A stretch of DNA of 64,000 nt, taken from assembly GCF_022631235.3 (NCBI RefSeq), contig NZ_CP093310.2, positions 2,790,001 to 2,854,000 of the forward strand, in the 5' to 3' direction. This stretch comes from Psychrobacter raelei (GTDB lineage: Bacteria > Pseudomonadota > Gammaproteobacteria > Pseudomonadales > Moraxellaceae). A model generated the notes under the pieces. The model searched no databases. It saw nothing but the letters and a program-made list of their open reading frames with translations, and was not told where the DNA came from. Below, piece by piece: positions 17,601-26,279 of this stretch (positions are counted from its first letter, which is position 1; each line of letters begins with the position of its first letter). The translations under genes and the position numbers were made by a program.

Positions 17601-19483
17601 TTTGTTGTATGTGCCAACGGCAACAGACGCCATTCTGCATCTAATAGGTCATCGATGCCGTCAATCAGCTCAGCCACACTAAGAGCCACATGACTACCAA
17701 TATTGCTATCTAGCTCTTTGACATCATCATGATGCTCAGCTATTGGCTCAGCTATTGGTGCATCTATCGGCGCATCTTTTAGGCCAACATGGTGCTGGGT
17801 GTCATTATCGCGTGTCTGCTCTAAATACGGGTGCGGATACTGCTGCTGTAAGTGACTTTTTATCAGTCCAATTGATTGCCTCAAGGTGTCCGCATAGCTT
17901 GGAGTGATCAGCTGATCGCTTTGTTGCAGCTGCTCTAGATCTTGCTCTACTGCGGCACTTAACTGGCTAATGGTGGTTAAAGATTGGCTACTGGCTGCCC
18001 CTCGCAAGGTATGGAAGGCGCGCAGCAGCTTGTCATCCACCTCAAAGCTTGATGAGTCTTGGTGTTGTGCCAGCATAGCGTCGATACTTTGCAGCAGTTC
18101 AGTGGCCTCTGCAATAAACACCTGCGCCAGCTCTGCCTCATCAATGGCATTATCTACACTGTTTCTAAGCGCAGTACTCTGTGCCGGTGCAGCGGCGTCT
18201 AAAGACAGCGGTAGGCGCTGAGGCAGATGAGCCTGGTCGTCATTTATAGCTTCGATAGTTTCGATAGCTTCGATAGCTTCAGAAAGCTGTGGCTGAAGCA
18301 GCTGCCAATCATCAGACTCTGTGTGTTTGTTGTTGGCATATAAGTTAGCAGCGGCTATCTGATCTACTATCTTTGAGGGATAAAGCGGCGGCTTGTCTGC
18401 AGAAGCAGGCTCAGCGAATATCGTCACCAGCGCTGGGTATTGTGCCACCACTTCTGTGAGTAACTGCCAGATACCTGTCGTCGGCTCAATACTGTCATCT
18501 AAGAGCCGATTAAGCATGTTTTCAATGGCCCAAGCCAGCTCAGCGATGGTATGTGCTCCAACCATACGCCCCGACCCCTTTAGCGTATGAAAACCGCGGC
18601 GCACCTCACCGAGCTGCACTTTGTCCTGCAAGTGAGGTGTAAGCTGAGCCATTGCTTCGGTTATCGCTTGTAGCACCTCTTGTGCTTCCTCAACGAAGAT
18701 TTGCTTTATTTCAACATCACAGTCGGGGTCATCGCTTGGCAAATGCACCTCATCGACGGTGCTTTTTAATAACTCAGATAGACCAGCGGCTTTAGTGCTG
18801 TGTAAAGATGCCAAAGATTGGCTGTGCTGAATGCTTGAGTCAGGCTTGGTGGGGTAAGTTTTAGAATGGGACAGACGTTTGTAACCGCGCTTATCATAAA
18901 GCGCGCTGTCAGTGGCAAAGTCCGTCTGTTTTGGCTGACTGCTCGTTAGGGTTTGATCTAAGCTCAGCTCAGTATCATAGCGGGCGGGCAGCGCAATAAT
19001 TACCCGGTCGTCCTCAGTGCTGTTATCCTCTTGCTTAACCTGAGTTGGTTTAATATCGTGCTCAGGTTTGTGTTTGCTATTTTTTTTCAGATGGCCTTTT
19101 ACAGCGCCTGTACTAAGCTGCTGTAAATGCTGTTCACATTGATGCAAAATATCAGGCTGATATGTACCAATTTCTACATAATAGCTCAGCTCTTGTAACA
19201 GCTGCTTACTGGCAGTAACCACCGAAGGCAATACTTGAGGGTTAAGCTGTTGGGAGCTTACAGCACAAGTCGTGTTATAAATAGCTTGTGCAACATTCGC
19301 AAAATCAACCAAATCAGCACTGTGCAGCTTTTCAAAAACTTGCTGATAGCCGTGACAAATCTGCGCCAAGTTGTCAGCGGTGGCAGGCTGCTTAAGCTGT
19401 TTATTATGCAGTTCAAGCAGTTGCTGTTTTAGTAGCGGTAGCATCCAGCGGACGGTGAATAAGGCATTTGGCTGATCGCTCAT
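14660..19483 (-). CDS. chpA: Hybrid chemosensory kinase ChpA (PilL)
   Basis: The 1607-residue protein is the CheA-type kinase of the twitching-motility system. I see three clear histidine phosphotransfer domains with HTLKGSGRMVG (near 300), HTLRGAAS (near 486) and HTLKGGARMAG (near 814), separated by acidic, Gln-rich linkers; a dimerisation and ATP-binding unit with LEHMVRNAIDHGLE near 1164 and a GRGVGMDVV box; a CheW-like domain from about 1300; and a C-terminal receiver (1486-1607) with LIVDDS, LLDIEMPRMDG and KPF. P. aeruginosa ChpA is much larger (about 2470 residues) and has more phosphotransfer domains, so this is a compact form. It starts 3 bases after pilJ. A short in-frame repeat encodes alternating EAIETIEAIE near residue 408. 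Confidence 0.95.
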   Translation of the reverse strand: MSDQPNALFTVRWMLPLLKQQLLELHNKQLKQPATADNLAQICHGYQQVFEKLHSADLVDFANVAQAIYNTTCAVSSQQLNPQVLPSVVTASKQLLQELSYYVEIGTYQPDILHQCEQHLQQLSTGAVKGHLKKNSKHKPEHDIKPTQVKQEDNSTEDDRVIIALPARYDTELSLDQTLTSSQPKQTDFATDSALYDKRGYKRLSHSKTYPTKPDSSIQHSQSLASLHSTKAAGLSELLKSTVDEVHLPSDDPDCDVEIKQIFVEEAQEVLQAITEAMAQLTPHLQDKVQLGEVRRGFHTLKGSGRMVGAHTIAELAWAIENMLNRLLDDSIEPTTGIWQLLTEVVAQYPALVTIFAEPASADKPPLYPSKIVDQIAAANLYANNKHTESDDWQLLQPQLSEAIEAIETIEAINDDQAHLPQRLPLSLDAAAPAQSTALRNSVDNAIDEAELAQVFIAEATELLQSIDAMLAQHQDSSSFEVDDKLLRAFHTLRGAASSQSLTTISQLSAAVEQDLEQLQQSDQLITPSYADTLRQSIGLIKSHLQQQYPHPYLEQTRDNDTQHHVGLKDAPIDAPIAEPIAEHHDDVKELDSNIGSHVALSVAELIDGIDDLLDAEWRLLPLAHTTNEPIEDNEAEQSSEQSLSQQSLQGYVDDMLQQIKQLSLRVGHSAKFISVLNCLQLVYQAFSNDIELAQKWLHDRRRLALLIAVHEQLTGLFDALAGRMTLKVDDTLLAQLGDELNKAQASRPLINRFSAEPKSKQGLSDDNEQQNTEADAELLAIFIEEAQQLDTDSQEQLRLWQQNPADLAPVNVLLRYLHTLKGGARMAGIDSLAELTHEAETLYEYLLDQQIVPDANWVALMQSVQDTLSAQVDSLVRQGQSFFVPELVAKLQTIVRSKRLPESDVKPIQLYTEGDTAADHDKVSVKATIMAENKAPKAQSTENIDHKQSAHDISQMPPSLLRSDSGATQDSSNEMIRVPAKLMEQMIDLSAESAIRRSGIELNMSSVAGTLSEMESTVQRLAEQLRRMDIELEAQIRSQIEDHVLQADQSFDPLEMDQYSALNQLSKSLSESASDLLEIRTSLRSKTRETESLLLQLSQIQTQMQEGLMSSRMVPFSRLLPRLQRTLRQTANEVDKEAKLELITDIDEIDRTVLERLTAPLEHMVRNAIDHGLETPDQREALGKPRTGHIIIEMGRKGSEIVIRVKDDGQGIDVNSVRKKAIACRLMDAQDNTLSDLEVMQYIFHAGLSTASSLTQISGRGVGMDVVLNEVRQLGGNITVHSSANQGAEFTLTLPLTLAVIDALVVRAGDQTYAVPLLQIERIERIAAQRLRSLYDSKRNRNQNGSPNTVGGHESAQLNVGGKPYRVRYLTQLLSGETVDVKVFDTQDSLPVLLIKHHAGQSFALHVDEIIGSRSEVVVKPLGRPLSSIAGLSAATITAEGSVMLILDVQALIRKASLPISAQSRLSGSTQPERVIQNPAPATKSLKPQILIVDDSVTVRKVTARMLQRQGYQAHVARDGVEAVEMLQTLRPDLMLLDIEMPRMDGFEVATHVRHNQAISHLPIIMITSRSGDKHRQRALKIGVNAYLGKPFQEAKLVALIQNLIS

Positions 19484-19486
19484 TAT

Positions 19487-21214
19487 TTATCCTTTATCAC
19501 CAGTTGGATCTTGCTCAAGCTTAAAGCCAGAAACTGATTTTTGTAACGAGGCGGCCATCTCATTGAGCTGACCCACAGAGCGGACAGTTGCACGTGTACC
19601 TGCAGTGGTCTTAGAGGTTATCTCTTGAATCACCCCCATGGTCTGCGAGATGTGCCCGGCAGAGCTGGCCTGAGCTTTGGCCTCGTTAGAGATCTCTTGG
19701 ATTAAAGAGGCCAAGCTGTTGGAGACAGTCTGCACCTCTTTTAGTGCCTCGCCTGCGTCGGCTGCAAGCTTAGCCCCTTGCACCACCTCAGCGGTGGTGG
19801 ACTCCATCGACATCACCGCCTCATTGGTATCGGCCTGAATGGTTTTTACCAAGGTGTCAATTTGCTTGGTGGCATTGGCTGAGCGCTCGGCTAGGCGTTG
19901 TACCTCATCAGCCACCACGGCAAAGCCTCGACCTGCTTCACCTGCCATCGACGCCTGAATGGCCGCATTAAGCGCTAAGATATTGGTTTGATCAGCAATG
20001 TCACTGATCAGACCCACAATCTCACCAATCTCTTGTGACGACTCACCCAAGCGCTTGATACGCTTAGAGGTCTCTTGAATTTGCTCACGAATGGTGCTCA
20101 TTCCATTGATTGAGCGCTGCACCACTTGCGCCCCATTATGGGCAATCTCTACCGAACGCTCTGCTACCGAAGTCGACTGCGAAGCATTGGAGGAAACCTG
20201 CTTGATAGATAGCACCATATCATTGATGGCTGAGGACACATCGCCAATCTTTTGTGATTGCAGCTCAGAAGCTTGTGCCAGCTCAGTGACATTAAGCTGG
20301 GTATGGCTTGATGACTCAGCCACAGTAAAGGCGGTGCGGTTAATGGCTTGCACCAGATGACGCAGCTGATCGATGGCGTAGTTCACTGAGTCAGCAATGG
20401 CGCCCGTAATGTCTTCTGACACTGTGGCACTGACTGTCAAATCCCCGTCAGCCACATGCTCAAGCTCATCAAGTAGACGCAAAATTGCCGCTTGGTTTTG
20501 CTCATTTTCTTGCTGTACTGCTCGTGCCCGCTCAAATTGCGCATCCATCTCATCACGCTGACGCAACGTTTCTTTTTCAATCAATAAACGCTGAGTGAGA
20601 TTATTGGCTTGATACAAACGATACAGGGCATAAATGCTGCCAAGCAAACTTAGCAAAAACAACAGCGCTGGAATAATAATTATCTTGCGTGACAATAAGC
20701 TGCGATCTACCTGCTGCAAGTTCTGCTGCGTTTGTGCGGCGAATAGGCTCACCTTATTAGCGCTTTGTTGTCGCTCAAGCGTAGGCATAGTACTCTGCTC
20801 ATCACCTACCTCATCTTTTGCCTGACCACTATTAATCACAGACTCAACTTCAGGCTTAACCATTTGCCACTGCTGATTGAGATTTTGATAAATACTTGGG
20901 TCATCTAAGGCGTAGGTCTGCACTTGATTTAATGCAGCTTGATAGGTGATTAGGTCATCGGGTAATTGCTGCTGAGCGCTCATGCCTTTTTGAGGAGGGG
21001 TTGAGAATATTGCTTGGTTGACATGACGTACCAAGGTGCTTGAAGCCACCTCTAATTGATTAATGCTGCTGACATATCCTGCGACCTTGCTGATGCTAAT
21101 GATCAGATAAATGATGCTTATAACGCCCAGCACCCCTAAGCCTAATAGGCCATAAATCCATTTTTTTTGAGGCTGAGCGGTATTGTGGGCAGGCCTTTTC
21201 GCTGCATCTTTCAT
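19487..21214 (-). CDS. pilJ: Pilus chemoreceptor PilJ
   Basis: This 575-residue methyl-accepting receptor has one membrane helix at about 20-41, a periplasmic region of about 135 residues, a second helix at about 177-198, a HAMP-like segment near 245-290, and the signalling hairpin with [29 protein letters not shown] near 409-437 split across the tip. It would feed surface or pilus signals to ChpA through the CheW protein. The periplasmic part is shorter than in P. aeruginosa PilJ. In Pseudomonas a methyltransferase gene (pilK) lies between pilJ and chpA; here the two genes are 3 bases apart. Confidence 0.93.
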   Translation of the reverse strand: MKDAAKRPAHNTAQPQKKWIYGLLGLGVLGVISIIYLIISISKVAGYVSSINQLEVASSTLVRHVNQAIFSTPPQKGMSAQQQLPDDLITYQAALNQVQTYALDDPSIYQNLNQQWQMVKPEVESVINSGQAKDEVGDEQSTMPTLERQQSANKVSLFAAQTQQNLQQVDRSLLSRKIIIIPALLFLLSLLGSIYALYRLYQANNLTQRLLIEKETLRQRDEMDAQFERARAVQQENEQNQAAILRLLDELEHVADGDLTVSATVSEDITGAIADSVNYAIDQLRHLVQAINRTAFTVAESSSHTQLNVTELAQASELQSQKIGDVSSAINDMVLSIKQVSSNASQSTSVAERSVEIAHNGAQVVQRSINGMSTIREQIQETSKRIKRLGESSQEIGEIVGLISDIADQTNILALNAAIQASMAGEAGRGFAVVADEVQRLAERSANATKQIDTLVKTIQADTNEAVMSMESTTAEVVQGAKLAADAGEALKEVQTVSNSLASLIQEISNEAKAQASSAGHISQTMGVIQEITSKTTAGTRATVRSVGQLNEMAASLQKSVSGFKLEQDPTGDKG

Positions 21215-21383
21215 TCATCGTTCCTTAAGGTTAATTCTTATTACTGCGCATTGGAGCCTTAGCATAAGGTATAGGGCATACAGCGTAGTTAATGGTCCCT
21301 CATGACTACTCTTGAAGCCTTAAAATTGGCTCAATCTTACTTTCAGAAAATTATAACTGTGTTGGTAAAAGCGCCTCTATTAT

Positions 21384-21923
21384 TTAAAGGGATACTTCCA
21401 AAAACCTAGGATCGGCTAACAATAAGCTTGGCCTAAATATCGGCCAAGCCTCAAGCTCGGTATCGGTAACAAATTGACCGTGGGTATAGGGTAAAACAGG
21501 GGCGCCAGCTGGCAGGTGCTCAGGCAGGTAATGCTTAGGTAAGAAGTTTTTTATGTGCCACACGGTATCGACCAATAGCCCGACTGCTATGTCTTGCTGC
21601 TTAACTACCAGTACTTTACGACGGTTTAATTGTTCCGCTGTACCAGATAGGTTGACAAAGCTTGCCAAATCCACCAAGGGCAACAGTTGACCACGTATGT
21701 TGGCAATCCCTAACAGCCACGGCTTGCTCATAGGTACCTCAGTTAGGCTGTTAGGGAAGCTGATAACCTCGGTCACCTCACCAATGGGGGCCACAAAATT
21801 TAGCCCAGCCACACAAAATGCCACTCCCTGCCACGGGGTATCCATCCCTTGCTGACGCTCCACTTGGCGTGATTTGGCCATATGCTCTAAGCGCAGTAAC
21901 TCAATAAATCCCTTTAAAGCCAC
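21384..21923 (-). CDS. pilI: CheW-type adaptor PilI
   Basis: The 179-residue protein has a CheW domain with VAFCVAGLNFVAPIGEVTEV, split by the usual spacing from LLGIANIRGQLLPLVDLASF and VLVVKQQDIAVGLLVD. It couples PilJ to ChpA. It starts 5 bases after pilH stops. About 170 bases without a gene lie between it and pilJ. Confidence 0.93.
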   Translation of the reverse strand: MALKGFIELLRLEHMAKSRQVERQQGMDTPWQGVAFCVAGLNFVAPIGEVTEVISFPNSLTEVPMSKPWLLGIANIRGQLLPLVDLASFVNLSGTAEQLNRRKVLVVKQQDIAVGLLVDTVWHIKNFLPKHYLPEHLPAGAPVLPYTHGQFVTDTELEAWPIFRPSLLLADPRFLEVSL

Positions 21924-21928
21924 AATTG

Positions 21929-22291
21929 CTACCCTATGACCGAGTCGATGGTAGTCAGCAGTTCGGTCTCATTAACAGGCTTAGTTAGATAAGCCTTAGC
22001 GCCTTGTCTTTTGCCCCATACCCTATCGGTTTCTTGGTTTTTGGTGCTGATCATCACCACAGGAATATGACCTGTAGCCTCATTGCGAGTAATCTTACGT
22101 GTGGCCTGAAAGCCGTTCATTTCAGGCATAACAATATCCATTAAAATGGCATCGGGTAAGTGCATTTGCGCCATCTCAACCCCTTGTTGGCCATCAGACG
22201 CTTCTATCACTTCGTAGTTATTTTTTATCAATAACTCCCGAAAACGAGCCATCTCAGATTGTGAGTCTTCTACCACCAAAACCTTGTGCAT
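21929..22291 (-). CDS. pilH: Response regulator PilH
   Basis: A stand-alone receiver of 120 residues with the acidic pocket ED at 8-9, phospho-acceptor Asp52 in LMDIVMPEMNG, and KP near 103-104. In the Pil-Chp pathway PilH opposes or balances PilG, and is linked to the retraction ATPase PilT. Its place between pilG and pilI supports the name, since sequence alone does not separate PilG from PilH with certainty. Confidence 0.92.
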   Translation of the reverse strand: MHKVLVVEDSQSEMARFRELLIKNNYEVIEASDGQQGVEMAQMHLPDAILMDIVMPEMNGFQATRKITRNEATGHIPVVMISTKNQETDRVWGKRQGAKAYLTKPVNETELLTTIDSVIG

Positions 22292-22392
22292 GTGTTGTCC
22301 TTACTATCGATTCCCTGCGTCTTTTATAAGCCCGACTCTGTGCTTTGTATTTCCTAATTTTTGGGTACTACTTTTAGCATAAAACCAGCCGC

Positions 22393-22782
22393 TTAACGGT
22401 CGGCCTTGTGATGCTGCTGAATGGCCGTATATAGGTCATCTTTACTAAAGGGCTTGGTCAAATACTCATCTGCCCCCACAATGCGTCCGCGCGCTTTATC
22501 AAACAGACCATCTTTTGAGGACAACATAATCACTGGGGTATCAGCAAAGTCTTTGTTATTTTTTACAATGGCGCAGGTTTGATAACCATCTAAGCGCGGC
22601 ATCACCACATCAATAAAGATAATCTCAGGCTTGTAGTCGGCTATCTTGGCCAAAGCCTCAAATCCATCTACTGCAGTGACCACATCACAGCCCACTCTTT
22701 GTAATAACATCTCGGCTGTACGGCGAATGGTTTTTGAATCATCAATCACCATCACCTTTAGCCCCTCAAAACTTATGTCCAT
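22393..22782 (-). CDS. pilG: Response regulator PilG
   Basis: A stand-alone receiver of 129 residues with DD at 14-15, Asp58 in FIDVVMPRLDG, and KPFSKDD near the C-terminus. As first gene of the cluster it matches PilG, which promotes pilus extension and cAMP signalling in P. aeruginosa. It is about 100 bases upstream of pilH and divergent from the two-component regulator at 23506. Confidence 0.92.
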   Translation of the reverse strand: MDISFEGLKVMVIDDSKTIRRTAEMLLQRVGCDVVTAVDGFEALAKIADYKPEIIFIDVVMPRLDGYQTCAIVKNNKDFADTPVIMLSSKDGLFDKARGRIVGADEYLTKPFSKDDLYTAIQQHHKADR

Positions 22783-23505
22783 TGCACCTACCCTATATGT
22801 AAAACGCTTTTTTTAAACAGTTTTTATCTTTATTGGTACACTAATATGATATCTACTGCTTGTTTGATATGCGCTTTTGCCGCTTATCTAAGCCTTTAGT
22901 TATCTGAGTTACTCACGATTACCCTCACAGTTACTCCTGTCATTTTTAGCATAAAAATACAGGGTTTACTACTTGTTTCCCCATAGACACTCAAAGTTTT
23001 TAATGACAACCCTCTCTAAGCAGTTAATTTAATCACATTAATCACTGTCAATCCGCTTTATACTGTACTTAGCTTATCTCTATTAGGCCATATAGATGGT
23101 GTATTATCAAACTCACTGTATATTTTTATTTGACAGTTGTAGCAATCTAGACAATTTAGGCTTAACAATCTGTGTGTAACAATAGCGAGAAAAAGTAACA
23201 AACTGTGTATTGTTATGATAGGCACACCTTAGGCATTATAGTTATAATAGTGCTTACTGGGCGTGCAACATTTATTTACACCGGCTCAATTGTTAATGGC
23301 ATTTATAGCCCCATTAAGCCCTTAAGTTAAGCCATTTTATTACTTCGGCACTTAATTACTTAAGGTCATACTTAAGGTCATACTTAAGGTCATAAAAGAT
23401 AGGCCCTAACTTAAAACAGCCGCCCAAGCTGTTAATAACCAATAATCATCACAAAATTAACAGCCAAGCCAGATGATTCAATTTTTATAATTTTTAAGGA
23501 TAGTT
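22783..23505. other. Long divergent intergenic region (pilG / regulator)
   Basis: The 723-base gap must hold promoters for the pil-chp operon (minus) and the OmpR-type regulator (plus). It is AT-rich with a TATAAT at 23243-23248 but no convincing -35. The only clear structure is the 12-base tandem repeat at 23358-23393. No gene is seen. Confidence 0.5.
23358..23393 (+). repeat. 12-base tandem repeat, three perfect copies
   Basis: The unit ACTTAAGGTCAT is repeated three times without interruption, 113 bases before the response-regulator start. OmpR/PhoB-type regulators bind tandem direct repeats of about 11 bases, so this could be an autoregulatory binding site; simple slippage is the alternative. 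Confidence 0.9.
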
Positions 23506-24228
23506 ATGAGCAAGCAAATACTCCTGATCGAAGATGATCCTGATTTAGCAGAATTAATTAGCGATTACTTGGCAATGAATTATTATGAGGTGCACCATGC
23601 GCCCACAGGTCAAGAAGGTCTTGATATTCTTGATGCCAAAGAACGCGCCATCGACTTAATTATCCTAGACTTAATGCTACCGGATATGGATGGTATGCAG
23701 GTTTGCCAAAAAATCCGTGGCGGTAAAAATAGCCAAACCAATAAAGTGCCTATCGTTATGTTGACCGCCAAAGGCGATACAACCGACCGAGTACTGGGTC
23801 TGGAGATGGGCGCAGACGATTATATTTCAAAGCCATTCGAGCCTCGTGAGCTGTTGGCCCGTATTCGTGCCGTACTGCGTCGTCATGAGCAGCCAAATCA
23901 AGCCGACAGCCAGTCTGATAGCTTAACATTCGGCCGCTTAAGCGTATTCCCTGATAGTCATGAAGTCACCATTGATGACAAGCCTGTCCGTTTAACCACC
24001 CATCAATTCCAGCTGCTCCACTACTTCGCCACCCATGCAGGCAAGGTATTAAACCGTGAGCAGTTGTGGCAAGCCATGCCCAATGATGACAGCTCAGATA
24101 ACATTGATCGCGCAATTGACGTGCACATCTCAAGACTGCGTGCATTAATTGAAGACAACCCACGTCAGCCTAAACGCATCATTACTGTGCGCGGTGTCGG
24201 CTATCAATTTGCTACCGATCAAGTTTAA
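23506..24228 (+). CDS. OmpR-family response regulator
   Basis: The 240-residue protein has a receiver domain (about 4-120: EDD at 10-12, phospho-acceptor Asp55 in LDLMLPDMDG, and KPFEPREL) and a C-terminal winged helix (about 140-235) with LTTHQFQLLHYFATHAG, NIDRAIDVHISRLR and RGVGYQF. It is the partner of the kinase encoded 117 bases downstream. The pairing and layout recall RstA/RstB, but I would not assign that name. AAGGA lies 9 bases before the ATG. Confidence 0.92.
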   Translation: MSKQILLIEDDPDLAELISDYLAMNYYEVHHAPTGQEGLDILDAKERAIDLIILDLMLPDMDGMQVCQKIRGGKNSQTNKVPIVMLTAKGDTTDRVLGLEMGADDYISKPFEPRELLARIRAVLRRHEQPNQADSQSDSLTFGRLSVFPDSHEVTIDDKPVRLTTHQFQLLHYFATHAGKVLNREQLWQAMPNDDSSDNIDRAIDVHISRLRALIEDNPRQPKRIITVRGVGYQFATDQV

Positions 24229-24279
24229 TTCGGTTCGATATTCTACAATTGATATTCTACGGTTGATATCTACCATCCA

Positions 24280-24318
24280 TTGAGGGTCTAAGCAAAACCG
24301 GTTGGCTTAGACCCTCAA
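24280..24318 (+). other. Perfect hairpin between regulator and kinase genes
   Basis: A 14-base perfect stem (TTGAGGGTCTAAGC with GCTTAGACCCTCAA) has an 11-base loop. There is no T-run after it, so it is not a standard terminator. It lies 27 bases before the kinase start and may lower kinase expression or stabilise the regulator mRNA. Just upstream (24236-24273) a GATATTCTAC-like unit occurs about three times. Confidence 0.8.
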
Positions 24319-24345
24319 TTACTCTCATCTAGATTAGATAAGCTT

Positions 24346-26154
24346 ATGCCCCGACTGCCTCGATTTGGTTTTACCTCTGTTTTTAATAAGCTATTTACCA
24401 GTGTGGTGTTGACGCTGGTTTTTTTTGCGGCGGCCATGATTACTTTGATGAACATGGTGCACAACAACTCTGCAGACGCAAGATGGGAGGTACTGGCAAA
24501 ACAAATTGTCAGCCAAGTTGACCCGTTTATTGACGAATTAGACAATGCCACTACCATGAACGAGCTGTTACAGGCCCGATTTATGCTGGCTGTCATAAAA
24601 AAAAGCTTCGATGTTTTTGATGAATCCCTACAAGCCAAAATGGGGCTTTATGACCGCAAGGGTCATTTGTTAATTCAAACTGACGATAGCGACTTGCCCA
24701 AGACCCTACCCGAGGACCCCTCATTAATCTCGCGTATGCTACCGGCTTTTTTCTCCTCAGATCAGGTGAACGTGCAGGCCATGAGTGATCGTGGCTATAC
24801 CTTGCTGTATGAGCCACGCAATCCCCCAAAACGCTCTGAATTATGGGCGGTACTTAATATATTCACCGGTACTTTGGCCTTAATTGGTCTGATGTCGGCC
24901 GTGCTGTGGTGGATTGCGCACTCTATGACCTGGCGCATTAATCAGATGAGCAAACAGATGGCTCAGCTTGGTGAGGGTGATTTTAGTGTGCGGGTGCCTG
25001 CCAAAGGGACGGATGAGATTGCCAGTCTGGCACGCGGCTTCAACCAAGCAGCACAAAAAATTGAGCAGCTTATCAATGCCAATAATCTATTGCTGGCGCA
25101 TGCTTCACATGAGCTGCGCACACCCATTACTCGTATTCGCCTACAGATTGAGATGATGGAGATGCTGTCTAATGAGATGTCCGAGGGCACCAAAGCCAAG
25201 TTCCATAAACGGGCACAAGCTGTCAATCGTGACCTCACTGGCCTTAATGACTTGGTGGAGAGTATCTTACTGGTGAGCCGCTTAGATGCCGGTCACGCTG
25301 CCCAAGCAAATGAACGCTTTGACTTTTTTGAACTGGTCAATCAAGAGTGCCAGCATTACCCTGAGGCCACTTTATACGGCAAATCTTTGGTAATTGAAGG
25401 TCAGCCTAAGTTGCTGATTCATTTGATACGCAATCTTTTAAATAATGCCCTTATCCATGGTCAGCCGCCCATTGAAGTGCATGTTTACGGCGTGGTCAAT
25501 CAAAAAGATGCGCTGTATCCGCCCAAACAGCTGCTGGATCAAATTGCGCTATCACATGCTGAAGATGAGCTAGAAGTGTTAGAGGACTTAGCCGAATACG
25601 AGAGTGAGGCGAATTTACCAGCGCTCGGCACAGAGCTGGCAAGTGAGGAGGCAGATCAATCGCCTGAGCAAGATGAGGATGAGCACCAAAGCCTAATCTC
25701 TGACGCTCAAGAGATCGCCGATGACCAAAGCGCAGACAGCACACCCAATACAGTCGCTGCTAAAGAGGCAGATGAGGGTAAAGATAAGGCCGACAAGCTC
25801 AAAAAAGTCGATAAAAAAGCAAAATCTGAGAGCTCTAAGCTCAATGACATGAGCTTTGCCAAACGCTTACGCCGGCCAAAAGCTGAGCCCATTGCCCAGC
25901 CCAACTATGTGGTATTGGCGGTGATAGACCAAGGTAAAGGCATTCCAGTTGATAAGCGTGAGGAAATATTTAGTCCCTTTGTGCGTCTACAGCAGCAAAA
26001 GAAAGGGTCAGGACTAGGTCTGTCGTTGGTGGCACAAATTGTAGAGGCACATAATGGCCGCATCCGCACCGATACCTATAATGGTCGTACCCGCTTTATC
26101 GTGCTGTTACCAGTCAATGATAAGGTGACGGTGGAGAAACCGAGTTTTTCTTAA
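24346..26154 (+). CDS. Sensor histidine kinase with large acidic insertion
   Basis: The 602-residue protein has a membrane helix at about 18-38, a periplasmic region to about 165, a second helix at about 168-192, a HAMP domain, the phospho-acceptor His255 in ASHELRTP, and an ATP-binding domain with N-box LIRNLLNNALIHG (about 358-370) and G-boxes DQGKGIP (near 529) and GSGLGLSL. Between N-box and first G-box, normally 25-35 residues apart, there are about 150 residues, mostly acidic then Lys-rich (for example EEADQSPEQDEDEH and KDKADKLKKVDKKAK). This insertion sits about where the ATP lid region begins. It phosphorylates the regulator at 23506. The signal is unknown. Confidence 0.9.
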   Translation: MPRLPRFGFTSVFNKLFTSVVLTLVFFAAAMITLMNMVHNNSADARWEVLAKQIVSQVDPFIDELDNATTMNELLQARFMLAVIKKSFDVFDESLQAKMGLYDRKGHLLIQTDDSDLPKTLPEDPSLISRMLPAFFSSDQVNVQAMSDRGYTLLYEPRNPPKRSELWAVLNIFTGTLALIGLMSAVLWWIAHSMTWRINQMSKQMAQLGEGDFSVRVPAKGTDEIASLARGFNQAAQKIEQLINANNLLLAHASHELRTPITRIRLQIEMMEMLSNEMSEGTKAKFHKRAQAVNRDLTGLNDLVESILLVSRLDAGHAAQANERFDFFELVNQECQHYPEATLYGKSLVIEGQPKLLIHLIRNLLNNALIHGQPPIEVHVYGVVNQKDALYPPKQLLDQIALSHAEDELEVLEDLAEYESEANLPALGTELASEEADQSPEQDEDEHQSLISDAQEIADDQSADSTPNTVAAKEADEGKDKADKLKKVDKKAKSESSKLNDMSFAKRLRRPKAEPIAQPNYVVLAVIDQGKGIPVDKREEIFSPFVRLQQQKKGSGLGLSLVAQIVEAHNGRIRTDTYNGRTRFIVLLPVNDKVTVEKPSFS

Positions 26155-26279
26155 TAAAAAATGCCCCTGCTATTACCTCACGTAAGCTTACGGATCACCT
26201 GAGGGACACGGGCAGTGATACGACTCACTGCTACTCTACTGGGGTAATTGTCATTGCAAGAGCGAGGCCAATCTGCACT

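Noticed and set aside
26180..26191. Palindrome CGTAAGCTTACG between kinase and deacetylase genes as a terminator
   Set aside because: No T-run on either strand and no loop room; a convergent junction would be expected to hold one but I cannot point to it.
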